DNA of 47,805 nt from a bacterium. GTDB lineage: Bacteria; Vulcanimicrobiota; Xenobia; Xenobiales; JADMJV01. The translations under genes and the position numbers were made by a program. The stretch is from NCBI GenBank assembly GCA_018266105.1, contig JAFEBA010000010.1, positions 125,010 to 172,814 of the forward strand, read 5' to 3'. The notes beneath the pieces are model-generated. The model did no database searches. It was not told the origin of the DNA and worked only from the letters and a program-made list of their open reading frames with translations. This document shows positions 8,742-16,118 of the stretch, piece after piece (positions within the stretch are counted from its first letter, which is position 1; every line of letters begins with the position of its first letter).

Positions 8742-9125
8742 TTAGCTTCCCTTGGGCAGGCTACGTTTATGGGGTGCCTTCGTTCCGGTCAAAGTCGCTC
8801 CCAGTTGAAAGTGGTTGACCGGCTTGGGGAAGAAACTCTGAGCCCCCACTTCCCAGGCGGCGGCCCTCATTAGAGCGCTGTCGGTGCTGGAGATCACGTG
8901 ACAGGGGAGGGTGAATCCCGCCCGTCGTAAACCCTGGATCAAGCTCAGGCCGTCGGTGCCTGGCAGAACAACGTCGCAAATCAAGGCATCGTAGGCCTGG
9001 CTGCGCAACAGCTTGAGTGCTTCATTGGCACTTGAGACCATGTCGACATCGATGCCGAGCCGATTCAAGCTTCCCCTCAAACCTCGTCGGAACAGACCAT
9101 CATCGTCGACCAGCAGAACTTTCAT
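8742..9125 (-). CDS. Stand-alone response regulator receiver protein
   Basis: This 127-residue CheY-like receiver domain has no output domain. It has the acidic cluster VDDD (residues 7-9), the phospho-acceptor Asp51 in LICDVVLPGTDG, the switch Ser/Thr in HVISSTDS and the conserved Lys in FFPKPV. The last 15 residues are a basic tail (KAPHKRSLPKGS). It is the first gene of the minus-strand operon and is followed after 48 bp by the GAF-GAF-HD-GYP gene. It probably signals through that protein, in the way split RpfG-type systems do; this pairing is inferred from adjacency. No histidine kinase gene is present in the window, so its phosphodonor is encoded elsewhere. It is divergent from the Crp-like regulator across 145 bp. 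Confidence 0.93.
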   Translation of the reverse strand: MKVLLVDDDGLFRRGLRGSLNRLGIDVDMVSSANEALKLLRSQAYDALICDVVLPGTDGLSLIQGLRRAGFTLPCHVISSTDSALMRAAAWEVGAQSFFPKPVNHFQLGATLTGTKAPHKRSLPKGS

Positions 9126-9270
9126 CCTCCAGACTATCGGAGGAGGGAAGGAACCTCGTCAGTGGGGTTTACCCTCGGGAGAAATGGACTTTTGAATGAC
9201 CTAAGAAAGGGGGTGAGGCAGTGGGCGCGGGTGACAGGACGAATCCGATCGGACCTGGAACAAGCCGGCC

Positions 9271-9975
9271 ATGAATGATACCGCCGCCCTGCTTCGTCAG
9301 GTTCCGCTGTTCTCCGGGCTGGAGCCCGAGGATTTGGCAACCCTTGCTAAATATCTTTATCACAAGAGCGTAACCCGCGGCCAGGTGCTCTTCCAGCAGG
9401 GCGACCGTGGCGATGAGTTTTTGATTGTGACCGAAGGCTCGGTCAAGGTTGAGCTGGTGAATCCCGATGGCAAAGAACTGACGCTTGCCATTTTGAAGCC
9501 CTTCAAGTTTCTGGGTGAGCTGGCTTTGCTGGATGACTTTCCGCGTTCCGCCAATGTCATTGCCCTGGAAGACAGCCAGCTGCTGGCCCTGAACAAACGA
9601 GACTTTCTACACGTCGTCAGCCAGTATCCACGAATTTACGGACCGATTACTCGCCAGCTAACGCGCCGCGTGCGCGTCCTAACGGATGACATCGCGAGCA
9701 TGGCTTTTCTAGACAGCTTCACTCGCACCGCCCGCAAGCTGGTTAATCTGGCTCAGGAGCTGGGAGTCTCCGGCCAGGGCTTAGCCATCACGATTCCCCA
9801 GGCTCTGACCCATCAGGAACTGGCCAATCTGGTCGGTGCTACCCGCGAAACGGTCTCTAAAGTTCTAAGCGACATGCGGGCCCGTCGCCTGATCTCGGTC
9901 GAGGGCCACAAGATTACGATTTTGAATAAGGACCAGTTCGCTGAGATCGCTAATCTACCCAGCTTTAGTCTATAA
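9271..9975 (+). CDS. Crp/Fnr-family transcriptional regulator
   Basis: This 234-residue regulator has an N-terminal cyclic-nucleotide-binding-type beta-roll (about 1-120; FQQGDRGDEFLIVTEGSVKV, FLGELALLDDFPRSANVIALEDS) and a C-terminal winged helix. The recognition helix region LTHQELANLVGATRETVSKVL matches the family pattern. There are no cysteines, so an FNR-type iron-sulfur cluster is excluded. The beta-roll segment FLGELALLDDFPRSA has the GE...R-S-A arrangement of effector-binding members, so a cyclic nucleotide ligand is possible. It is divergent from the response regulator operon and 40 bp upstream of cyanophycinase. It may therefore control storage-polymer nitrogen use; this is inferred. 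The 145 bp upstream region holds no convincing promoter or paired half-site. Confidence 0.93.
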   Translation: MNDTAALLRQVPLFSGLEPEDLATLAKYLYHKSVTRGQVLFQQGDRGDEFLIVTEGSVKVELVNPDGKELTLAILKPFKFLGELALLDDFPRSANVIALEDSQLLALNKRDFLHVVSQYPRIYGPITRQLTRRVRVLTDDIASMAFLDSFTRTARKLVNLAQELGVSGQGLAITIPQALTHQELANLVGATRETVSKVLSDMRARRLISVEGHKITILNKDQFAEIANLPSFSL

Positions 9976-9976
9976 T
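9971..9976 (+). promoter_or_regulatory. Possible -10 element before cyanophycinase
   Basis: A perfect TATAAT hexamer overlaps the stop codon of the Crp-like gene and lies about 40 bases before the cyanophycinase GTG. It is followed by a run of eight T. No good -35 hexamer is found 16-18 bases upstream (the site reads CGCTAA), so this is a weak promoter call. Confidence 0.3.
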
Positions 9977-10015
9977 TCAGTTTTTTTTGGGCTGTCGCCG
10001 TCACAATCGTGTCAG

Positions 10016-10909
10016 GTGCGAATCAACCAGCAGAACCATTACACGAGCTACTTCAGTGGCAATCCCGAGAATGTGCAGTCGACCTGTCAGGGCGGCGCTG
10101 TTCTTATGGGGGGCGGCACCGACGTGGATGAGGCCTTCCAGTTCTTGGTCGAGCGCGGTGGAGGCGGCGATATACTGATCCTTCGAGCCTCGGGGGCGGA
10201 CGGCTACAACGACTACCTGATGGATCTGGCTCACCCCAATTCGGTCGAATCGGTCGTGTTTAAGAGCCGGGAGGCTTCCTTCGCTCCCGAGATCGCCAGC
10301 AAGATCGATGAAGCTGAAGCCATATTCCTGGCCGGCGGAGATCAGGCCAAATACTGTAACTTCTGGAAAGATACGCCGGTGCAGCAAGCTTTGCAAAGAG
10401 CCGTTCTGCGAGGGGTTCCGATCGGTGGCACGAGCGCCGGGCTGGCTGTTCTGGGCGAGCGGATTTTCTCCGCTCAGCAGGGTGGACTAGACCCCCAAGA
10501 GGTTTTGCAGAATCCCTGCGACGGTCGTATTACTATCGAGGACCGCCTGGTCGACTTGCCTTTCATGGACGGAATTCTGACCGATACCCATTTTTCGCAG
10601 CGGGAACGGATGGGACGACTGGCAGGCTTTCTTGCTCACGAAGGGGGGGATGTTCGGGGACTGGGCGTGGATGAGGCCACCGCCGTGCTGGTCACTCCCG
10701 ACGGCAAAGGAAGGGTGGTGGGGTCCAATAGCGCCTACTTTGTGACCCCGCCGGGCCCGGCTGAAGTCTGTGAGCCCGGTAAACCCCTGACCTATAGGGA
10801 CCTGAAGGTATTGAAAGTAGATCCGGGCGGCAGCGTGGACTTGCGGGACTGGCAAGCTCATCAGCGTCTGGACGTCATTGAAGGTCAGTTGTCCCCCTCC
10901 GCTGATTAA
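10016..10909 (+). CDS. cphB: Cyanophycinase (peptidase S51 family)
   Basis: This serine exopeptidase cleaves the storage polymer cyanophycin (multi-L-arginyl-poly-L-aspartate) into beta-Asp-Arg dipeptides. The 297-residue protein has the nucleophile elbow in GGTSAGLAVLGE (about residue 143), the preceding FLAGGDQAKY motif, DTHFSQRERMGRL and DEATAVLV. All of these are conserved in S51 cyanophycinases. The start is a GTG; the N-terminus MRINQQNHYTSYFSGN shows no signal peptide, so it is predicted to be cytoplasmic. It lies 40 bp downstream of the Crp-like regulator and before a small secreted-protein gene. No cyanophycin synthetase gene is in the window. A related S51 dipeptidase is possible, but the size and motifs favour cyanophycinase. 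Confidence 0.88.
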   Translation: MRINQQNHYTSYFSGNPENVQSTCQGGAVLMGGGTDVDEAFQFLVERGGGGDILILRASGADGYNDYLMDLAHPNSVESVVFKSREASFAPEIASKIDEAEAIFLAGGDQAKYCNFWKDTPVQQALQRAVLRGVPIGGTSAGLAVLGERIFSAQQGGLDPQEVLQNPCDGRITIEDRLVDLPFMDGILTDTHFSQRERMGRLAGFLAHEGGDVRGLGVDEATAVLVTPDGKGRVVGSNSAYFVTPPGPAEVCEPGKPLTYRDLKVLKVDPGGSVDLRDWQAHQRLDVIEGQLSPSAD

Positions 10910-11002
10910 TTTTTCTCAAGTTTAGACAGGGAACATGTGTGCGGACGTGGGAGTAACTCCTCGCGCCGACCTCATCCAAGTGGGTCGGCTGAGGAGGCAA
11001 GG

Positions 11003-11392
11003 ATGAAAAAAATACTGCTGAGCGCCACGCTCGTTCTGCTGGGACTAACCGCAGTTCCCGGCCCCCGCAGCTCTCAAGCGCAACTGTTGCTGGTCACCGG
11101 GGACTACCGCATCACCGAGATGGATGAGAACAACCAGCGCTTTGGCATCGCACTACCGGAGGCCAAGCCGGATGTCACTCAGAACTGGTGTTATGTGGAT
11201 CCTAAAACTGATATCACACGCAAAATCACCAACGCGCAGGGCTGGACCAAAGAAGACAAGCTCAACTACTACCAGTTTTTTCAGCGCGCCAAGCCCGGAC
11301 AGATGGTTCGAATTCACGGCGGACGGCGCTGGGACGGTGAAATCTCGGGAAAAAGTCTCTGGTTGAACGGACCAGAAGATCCCAGATCTTGA
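11003..11392 (+). CDS. Small secreted protein of unknown function
   Basis: This 129-residue protein starts with a Sec signal peptide (MKKILLSATLVLLGLTAVPG, probable cleavage after SSQA near residue 29). A strong Shine-Dalgarno GAGGAGG is spaced 4-5 bases before the ATG. The mature part is hydrophilic (LVTGDYRITEMDENNQRFG...TRKITNAQGWTKEDKLNYYQFF...) with a single Cys, and it ends in GEISGKSLWLN. I do not recognise a family. The frame is open for 22 more codons upstream, but the start with signal peptide and ribosome site is clearly better. The -35 hexamer of the tRNA-Glu promoter overlaps its stop codon. Confidence 0.8.
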   Translation: MKKILLSATLVLLGLTAVPGPRSSQAQLLLVTGDYRITEMDENNQRFGIALPEAKPDVTQNWCYVDPKTDITRKITNAQGWTKEDKLNYYQFFQRAKPGQMVRIHGGRRWDGEISGKSLWLNGPEDPRS

Positions 11393-11417
11393 CGGCCACG
11401 ATGTGCACGGCTATACT
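11389..11417 (+). promoter_or_regulatory. Sigma70-type promoter of tRNA-Glu
   Basis: TTGACG (11389-11394) and TATACT (11412-11417) are separated by exactly 17 bases. The expected start point is about 11424, four bases before the mature tRNA. The -35 contains the TGA stop of the upstream gene. Confidence 0.85.
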
Positions 11418-11427
11418 GCCTGCACTT

Positions 11428-11504
11428 GCCGCGTTGGTCTAGGGGTTTAGGACGCCGCCCTCTCACGGCGGAAGTCACGGGTTCGAATCCCGTACGCGGT
11501 ACCA
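11428..11504 (+). tRNA. tRNA-Glu (anticodon CTC)
   Basis: This is a complete 77-base cloverleaf with encoded CCA. The acceptor is GCCGCGT/ACGCGGT. The anticodon arm is CCGCC-CTCTCAC-GGCGG, giving anticodon CUC, which reads GAG. The T arm is ACGGG-TTCGAAT-CCCGT. The first acceptor pair is G1-U72 and not G-C. It is a single-gene unit, with its own promoter 4 bases upstream of the mature end and a strong terminator starting at the CCA end. Confidence 0.97.
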
Positions 11505-11531
11505 AAAAAGCGCACTCCGGTGCGCTTTTTT
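11504..11531 (+). terminator. Rho-independent terminator after tRNA-Glu
   Basis: The stem GCGCAC/GTGCGC has a TCCG loop. It is preceded by an A run and followed by six T, directly after the tRNA 3' end. Confidence 0.93.
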
Positions 11532-11605
11532 CTTGTTTGTCGGTGACAGGACTGACGGAATCAAAGGTAAAACGCTGGCCAGGTCGCTAGAGTAAGGGAG
11601 TCATC

Positions 11606-12628
11606 ATGAGAAAAACCGCGTTAATTACTGGGGTTACTGGGCAGGACGGTTCCTACTTGGCCGAGTTGTTACTGAGCAAGGGCTACGAAGTGCACGGAGT
11701 GGTCAGGCGCACATCCCAATTTAATACCGGTCGGATTGACCATCTTCGGCCCTATCGGCAGGGTCCTAATCCAAGGTTCTTTTTACACTACGGCGATCTG
11801 GCCGATAGCAGCGGACTGCGTCGGTTGCTTAGCCACACCAAGCCAACCGAAGTTTACAACCTTGCGGCTCAGTCGCACGTCAAAATCAGTTTCGATCAAG
11901 CCGAGTACACTGCCGACATCGTGGCCACGGGAACCCTGCGCTTACTGGAGGCCATCCGTGACTATAATGACTTTACGGGCGAGCAGGCGCGCTTCTATCA
12001 GGCCGGCTCTTCGGAGATGTATGGCTCTGCGCCGGCCCCACAGTCAGAAGAAACTCGGTTCTGGCCTCGTAGCCCCTATGCGGTGGCCAAGGTGGCGGGA
12101 TTTCACTTTGGCGTCAACTTCAGAGAATCTTACGGAATGCACATCTCCAATGGCATCCTCTTCAATCACGAGTCCCCTCGGCGCGGCGAGAACTTTGTGA
12201 CTCGCAAAATCACCCTGGGCGCCTGTCGCATCGAAGCGGGGCTTCAGAGCGAGCTGGTGCTGGGCAACCTGGAGTCCAAGCGGGATTGGGGTTTCGCCGG
12301 CGACTATGTGGAGGCGATGTGGATGATGCTGCAGCAGCCCAAGGGCGACGACTACGTAGTGGCGACCGGAAAGAGTTACACCATTCGACAGTTTCTGGAG
12401 CTGGCTTTTGGTCACTTTGGTAAGGACTATCGAGACTTCGTGAGATTCGATGCGGCCTACACTCGCCCGGCCGAAGTCGACCACCTTGAAGGGGATTCTT
12501 CCAAGGCGCGCCGCGTCTTGGGCTGGACTCCCAAGCTGGACCTGCCCGGTTTGGTCAAGCTGATGATCCAGGAAGATATGAAAATTGCTCAAAAAGAACG
12601 GGCGCTTCAGCAATTGAGCGGAGCCTGA
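11606..12628 (+). CDS. gmd: GDP-mannose 4,6-dehydratase
   Basis: This is a short-chain dehydrogenase/reductase enzyme that converts GDP-D-mannose to GDP-4-dehydro-6-deoxy-D-mannose, the precursor of fucose, rhamnose and related sugars of surface glycans. The 340-residue protein has the NADP-binding glycine motif GVTGQDGSYLAE at the start and VHGVVRRTSQFNTGRIDHL. It also has AAQSHVKISF, the catalytic SSEMYG and SPYAVAKVAG (YxxxK), NHESPRRGENFVTRK and the substrate loop RDWGFAGDYVEAMW. A good Shine-Dalgarno (AAGGGAG) precedes the ATG. It stands alone between the tRNA-Glu terminator and the M16 genes. The partner epimerase/reductase and the glycosyltransferases are not in the window. Confidence 0.97.
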   Translation: MRKTALITGVTGQDGSYLAELLLSKGYEVHGVVRRTSQFNTGRIDHLRPYRQGPNPRFFLHYGDLADSSGLRRLLSHTKPTEVYNLAAQSHVKISFDQAEYTADIVATGTLRLLEAIRDYNDFTGEQARFYQAGSSEMYGSAPAPQSEETRFWPRSPYAVAKVAGFHFGVNFRESYGMHISNGILFNHESPRRGENFVTRKITLGACRIEAGLQSELVLGNLESKRDWGFAGDYVEAMWMMLQQPKGDDYVVATGKSYTIRQFLELAFGHFGKDYRDFVRFDAAYTRPAEVDHLEGDSSKARRVLGWTPKLDLPGLVKLMIQEDMKIAQKERALQQLSGA

Positions 12629-12742
12629 GTTCCCCGTGGCCGTCCCACCTTGAGGGTTTGTGGAAAGACCGGCGTTGGGTAGAACTTTTTTCTCCTGACT
12701 GCGATTCCACCATCAAACCTTTCGAACTCGAGGAGGACGTAC

Positions 12743-14056
12743 TTGAAGAAGCTTCTCAGCATGGGTTGTCTGGCCCTTAGCTTGCTGGGCTCGGGCTGGG
12801 CCCAGGGGGCCCCACCTCCGGTGCGCAGCGTACTGCCCAACGGGATTCCCTTGATCGTGCAAGAGTCTTATTCGTCGCCCACGGTCTCTCTGAATATTTT
12901 CATCCGCGTGGGGAGCGTCTACGAGAATCCGGCTCACAACGGCATCAGCCATTTTTATGAGCATATGTTTTTCCGAGGCACGCCGACGCGGACCGGTCTC
13001 CAGTTCAAACGGGCCATTGAATCTCTGGGGGGGATCACCAACGCAACCACCGGTCGCGACTACACTCATTTTTACATCAACCTGCCCAAGCAGTACCTGC
13101 GGCAGGGACTGGAGTTGTTGGCCGACGCCTATATCAACGCCGAATGTTCCCAGGAGAGCGTCGACGCAGAACGGGCTGTGGTGCTGGAGGAATATAACTT
13201 GGGGTTAAATCAGCCGGCCCGCCTGGCTTCGGATAAGATCTACAACCTGGTCTTTTCGAATCATCCCTATGGTCGAACCATCATCGGCAGCGAAGAGAAT
13301 CTCAAGCAAGTGGGCCGCTCCGAACTCCTGGCTTTCAAACGCGATTATTACGTGCCTTCGCGCACCAAACTGGTCATCACCGGAGACCTTGACACCACCG
13401 AAGTGCAAATGACATGTCGCGAACTCTTCGGAAACTATAAGGCTTCCGGGACCGTGGAGGATAAGATGCCGGTCCAGACCGTGCCGGCCGAAACGGTCGT
13501 TTTGAATGAGGCCTCGCGTGGAGGAGGGGGGCAGGTCGCCCTGGCCTTCCTGGGTCCCTCAGCTAAAGAGCACAAAGACGTTCACTGCGTCGACCTGCTC
13601 AGTTTTCTCATCGGAAACGGAAAGGGAAGCCTGCTGGGCAAGGAATTGGATTCGGCTAAGACTGAGATGACGGGGAGCGTAGAGTATCTGACCTCGGCTT
13701 ACCCCGGAGTGATTATCATCACGGCTCAGTCGAAGGCGGGCGAAGAAGATGCCACGCTCAAGAAGGTCGACAGCGTTCTGGCTCGGGTGCGCAAAGGTGA
13801 TTTTAGCGACAAGGATATCCTCCGGGCCAAAAAGACCTTGACGAATCTCTATCGCTTTGGCCAGGAGACCAATGCCGGCAAAGCCGACAACTGGGGCACT
13901 TACGAAACCATCGATAAGATCGATTTCGCCAAAACCTACGCGGAGGATATCAACAAGTTAACCCGGGCCGATCTGGCCGCGGCCGCCGAGAAGTATTTCT
14001 CGCGCAATCACTACCGCCTGCTCTTTACGCCGGCAGGAAAGGCCGGTCCCGGATGA
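12743..14056 (+). CDS. M16 zinc metallopeptidase, catalytic subunit
   Basis: This exported insulinase/processing-peptidase-family protease has 437 residues. It has an N-terminal signal peptide (MKKLLSMGCLALSLLGSGWA). The zinc motif HFYEH at residues 70-74 (in NGISHFYEHMFFRGTP) carries two His ligands and the catalytic Glu. The third ligand region is the glutamate cluster in AERAVVLEEY. The C-terminal domain lacks the R/Y substrate-binding motif, which is instead present in the next gene. The start is TTG, chosen because GGAGGA sits 6 bases upstream and it gives a complete signal peptide. Its stop overlaps the next start as ATGA. Together they resemble bacterial two-subunit M16B peptidases of the periplasm. 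Confidence 0.93.
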   Translation: MKKLLSMGCLALSLLGSGWAQGAPPPVRSVLPNGIPLIVQESYSSPTVSLNIFIRVGSVYENPAHNGISHFYEHMFFRGTPTRTGLQFKRAIESLGGITNATTGRDYTHFYINLPKQYLRQGLELLADAYINAECSQESVDAERAVVLEEYNLGLNQPARLASDKIYNLVFSNHPYGRTIIGSEENLKQVGRSELLAFKRDYYVPSRTKLVITGDLDTTEVQMTCRELFGNYKASGTVEDKMPVQTVPAETVVLNEASRGGGGQVALAFLGPSAKEHKDVHCVDLLSFLIGNGKGSLLGKELDSAKTEMTGSVEYLTSAYPGVIIITAQSKAGEEDATLKKVDSVLARVRKGDFSDKDILRAKKTLTNLYRFGQETNAGKADNWGTYETIDKIDFAKTYAEDINKLTRADLAAAAEKYFSRNHYRLLFTPAGKAGPG

Positions 14057-15438
14057 GGTCCCTACTTTTTTGTCTGGCGCTGAGCGGGACCTTGGCTGCC
14101 CAACCATTGCCCGGCTCCATCCATATTTCTTCCCCGGCTTCGAGTCGGGGGGCTTCGGGTCGGGTCGATGCCGCCAATACGAATGTGCGTGCAGCCAGGG
14201 CGACTCCCGTCGGGCGCCAGGTTCTGAAGAACGGGCTGCGAGTGCTGGTCAACGAGTCCCCCCAGGAGGATATCGTTGCCATGGAGCTGCTCGTTCAGGT
14301 GGGCGCGATGGAAGAGACGACCCCCGTCATCGGCATCGAGCAAATTCTCGAGGAACTTTTGCGGGAGCGCATCAGCATCAGTGCGGATGGAACCGACCGC
14401 ATCGAAGACTGCGCCGCCTCACTGAAAGTCACTCCCGAACTGGACTACATGCGCATCAGTCTGGTCAGCACCTCAGCTGATTTCCCTGGCCTGCTCACGG
14501 CGGTGGCAGAGGCTTTCAAAAAGCGCCCGTTAGATGAGGCCGAGCTGGAAAAAGTGCGCAAGAAAATTCTGCCCAACCTGGAGTCTCCTCAGGGCGCGCT
14601 CAGCGAGCTCTACGACATCTTTCGTCAACAGTTTTATCGTTACCACCCCTATAAGCGCTCGGGGCGTCTGGCTGAGGGTTTGCTGGAGCGGCTGCGAGCT
14701 CACCAGGTCCAGGAGTTTATGGACCAATACTATGTCGCCAATCGAATGATTGTCTCTATTTCGGGCCGCATCGACCGAACCGAAGCCGTCAAAATGGTGG
14801 AGGAGCGTTTTGGAGCCCTGCCGCAAAAGGAAATCCGCAGTCTGGATGTCAGCTGGGATCCCAAGCCCACCGAGAAGGAAGTCTTTCTGACCGGAGGAGG
14901 ACAACTCGGCTGGCTTTTTGTTGGGTATCCGGCGCCTTCGGGACCCAGCCGCGACTACGCCACCATGCGCGTGATTAACGCTCTACTGGGAGAGGGACTG
15001 TCCTCGCGGCTGTTCACCGAGATTCGTGAAAAGCGCAGCCTCTGTTACGAGCTGGGCTCGATGTACCCGGTGCTGCGGGGGCCCGCCCATTTTCTTACCT
15101 ACACTGTGACCAAACCCGAACAGGTGTGGCCTGCGCGCAAGCAATTGCTGGTCGAAATCGAGCGCTTGAAGAAGGACGGCATTTCCAAGCTGGAGCTGGA
15201 GGAGAGCAAGCGCAAAGTGATTGGTAGTTACTGGCAGGAGCGTGAAACCAATCAGGGCCGTGCCTTTCAGTCGGCCCAGGGAGAGCTCTTGGGACTCAGT
15301 TATGAATTCGATTCACAGTTCATGCACGCCCTGGATACCATCACCACCGAAGACGTCAAGGAGGTGGCGCGCCGCTATTTGGACAACGCTACCCTTATCG
15401 TGGCTCGTCCCCGCGGCATCTTTTATTGGGATCTATAA
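14053..15438 (+). CDS. M16 peptidase homologue, non-catalytic partner
   Basis: This 461-residue exported protein has a signal peptide at the start (MRSLLFCLALSGTLA). In the first M16 domain the position of HxxEH reads QILEE (in VIGIEQILEELLRER). Both zinc-binding histidines are therefore replaced while one Glu remains, so it should not bind zinc. The second domain carries the substrate-binding R/Y motif (LSSRLFTEIREKRSLCYEL) that the upstream protein lacks. This division of labour matches the alpha/beta arrangement of mitochondrial processing peptidase and of bacterial M16B pairs. Its ATG overlaps the upstream stop, and its own stop overlaps the cmk start (TAATG). Other annotations would simply call it insulinase family. 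Confidence 0.92.
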   Translation: MRSLLFCLALSGTLAAQPLPGSIHISSPASSRGASGRVDAANTNVRAARATPVGRQVLKNGLRVLVNESPQEDIVAMELLVQVGAMEETTPVIGIEQILEELLRERISISADGTDRIEDCAASLKVTPELDYMRISLVSTSADFPGLLTAVAEAFKKRPLDEAELEKVRKKILPNLESPQGALSELYDIFRQQFYRYHPYKRSGRLAEGLLERLRAHQVQEFMDQYYVANRMIVSISGRIDRTEAVKMVEERFGALPQKEIRSLDVSWDPKPTEKEVFLTGGGQLGWLFVGYPAPSGPSRDYATMRVINALLGEGLSSRLFTEIREKRSLCYELGSMYPVLRGPAHFLTYTVTKPEQVWPARKQLLVEIERLKKDGISKLELEESKRKVIGSYWQERETNQGRAFQSAQGELLGLSYEFDSQFMHALDTITTEDVKEVARRYLDNATLIVARPRGIFYWDL

Positions 15439-16118
15439 TGAAAAAAGCAAATGTTGCCATTGATGGCTTCGCTGGTAGCGGCAAAACCACCGTGGCCGTG
15501 GAGTTAGCCCGCCGGCTCGAACTGGTCTACCTGGATACGGGTCTGATGTATCGCTCGGTGGCTTTCGAGTGTCTGCGTGAGGGTCTGGACGCTTCGCAAG
15601 ACGAAGTTCTGGCAGACCTGGTTCGCCGTTTTGACCTTCAGGTGGAGGTGGTTGCCCAGCCCCACCCAACCTGTCGCATGATTTTGAATAACCAGGATGT
15701 CACTGATGAACTGCACGATCCACGCATCAACGCGCTGGTCCCTCGGGTGGCAAGCTGCTCGGCCGTTCGCCGAGAACTGGTTTGCCGTCAGCAGGCCTTC
15801 GCTCAAAGAGGTGGGGTGGTGATGGTGGGGCGAGACATCGCCTCGGTGGTGCTACCGGACGCGGAAGTGAAGATCTTTCTGGCCGCCGACCTGAAGGAAC
15901 GAGCGCGTCGACGTGCTCTGGAGCTGGCCGCCAAAGGCAAGCATTTGAGTCAAGAGGAGGTCGAAGCGGAGCTCTCCGAGCGCGACCGCATTGACAGCGA
16001 ACGAGCCGACAGTCCGCTGGTGTGCGTGGCCGAAGCGAGGCAACTGGACACGACAGGCCTCAGCGTTCAGGAGATCGTGGACGAAATCGCCGGAATGGTG
16101 CGTTGTGGGAGCGTTTGA
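15438..16118 (+). CDS. cmk: Cytidylate kinase
   Basis: It phosphorylates CMP and dCMP with ATP in the cytoplasm. The 226-residue protein has the P-loop DGFAGSGKTTVAVELARRL (about 8-26), the monophosphate-binding LDTGLMYRSVAF, ISPRVA-like LVPRVASCSAVR, VMVGRDIASVVLPDAEVKIFL and the lid region ARRRALELAAKG. It ends in RDRIDSERADSPL. The ATG overlaps the stop of the M16 partner by one base. The frame is also open for 4 codons upstream, from a TTG that I rejected. The next gene starts inside its 3' end (13-base overlap region). The block cmk-DUF512-der-plsY has a counterpart order in Clostridia and related phyla. Confidence 0.96.
   Translation: MKKANVAIDGFAGSGKTTVAVELARRLELVYLDTGLMYRSVAFECLREGLDASQDEVLADLVRRFDLQVEVVAQPHPTCRMILNNQDVTDELHDPRINALVPRVASCSAVRRELVCRQQAFAQRGGVVMVGRDIASVVLPDAEVKIFLAADLKERARRRALELAAKGKHLSQEEVEAELSERDRIDSERADSPLVCVAEARQLDTTGLSVQEIVDEIAGMVRCGSV

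Noticed and set aside
9230..9240. GGTGACAGGAC found here and again at 11542-11552
   Set aside because: Only two copies, different contexts (before the Crp-like gene and after tRNA-Glu), no symmetry; probably chance.
9977..9990. Run of eight T after the Crp-like gene as a terminator
   Set aside because: No GC-rich stem precedes it; the cyanophycinase gene begins only 40 bp after the stop and may be co-transcribed.
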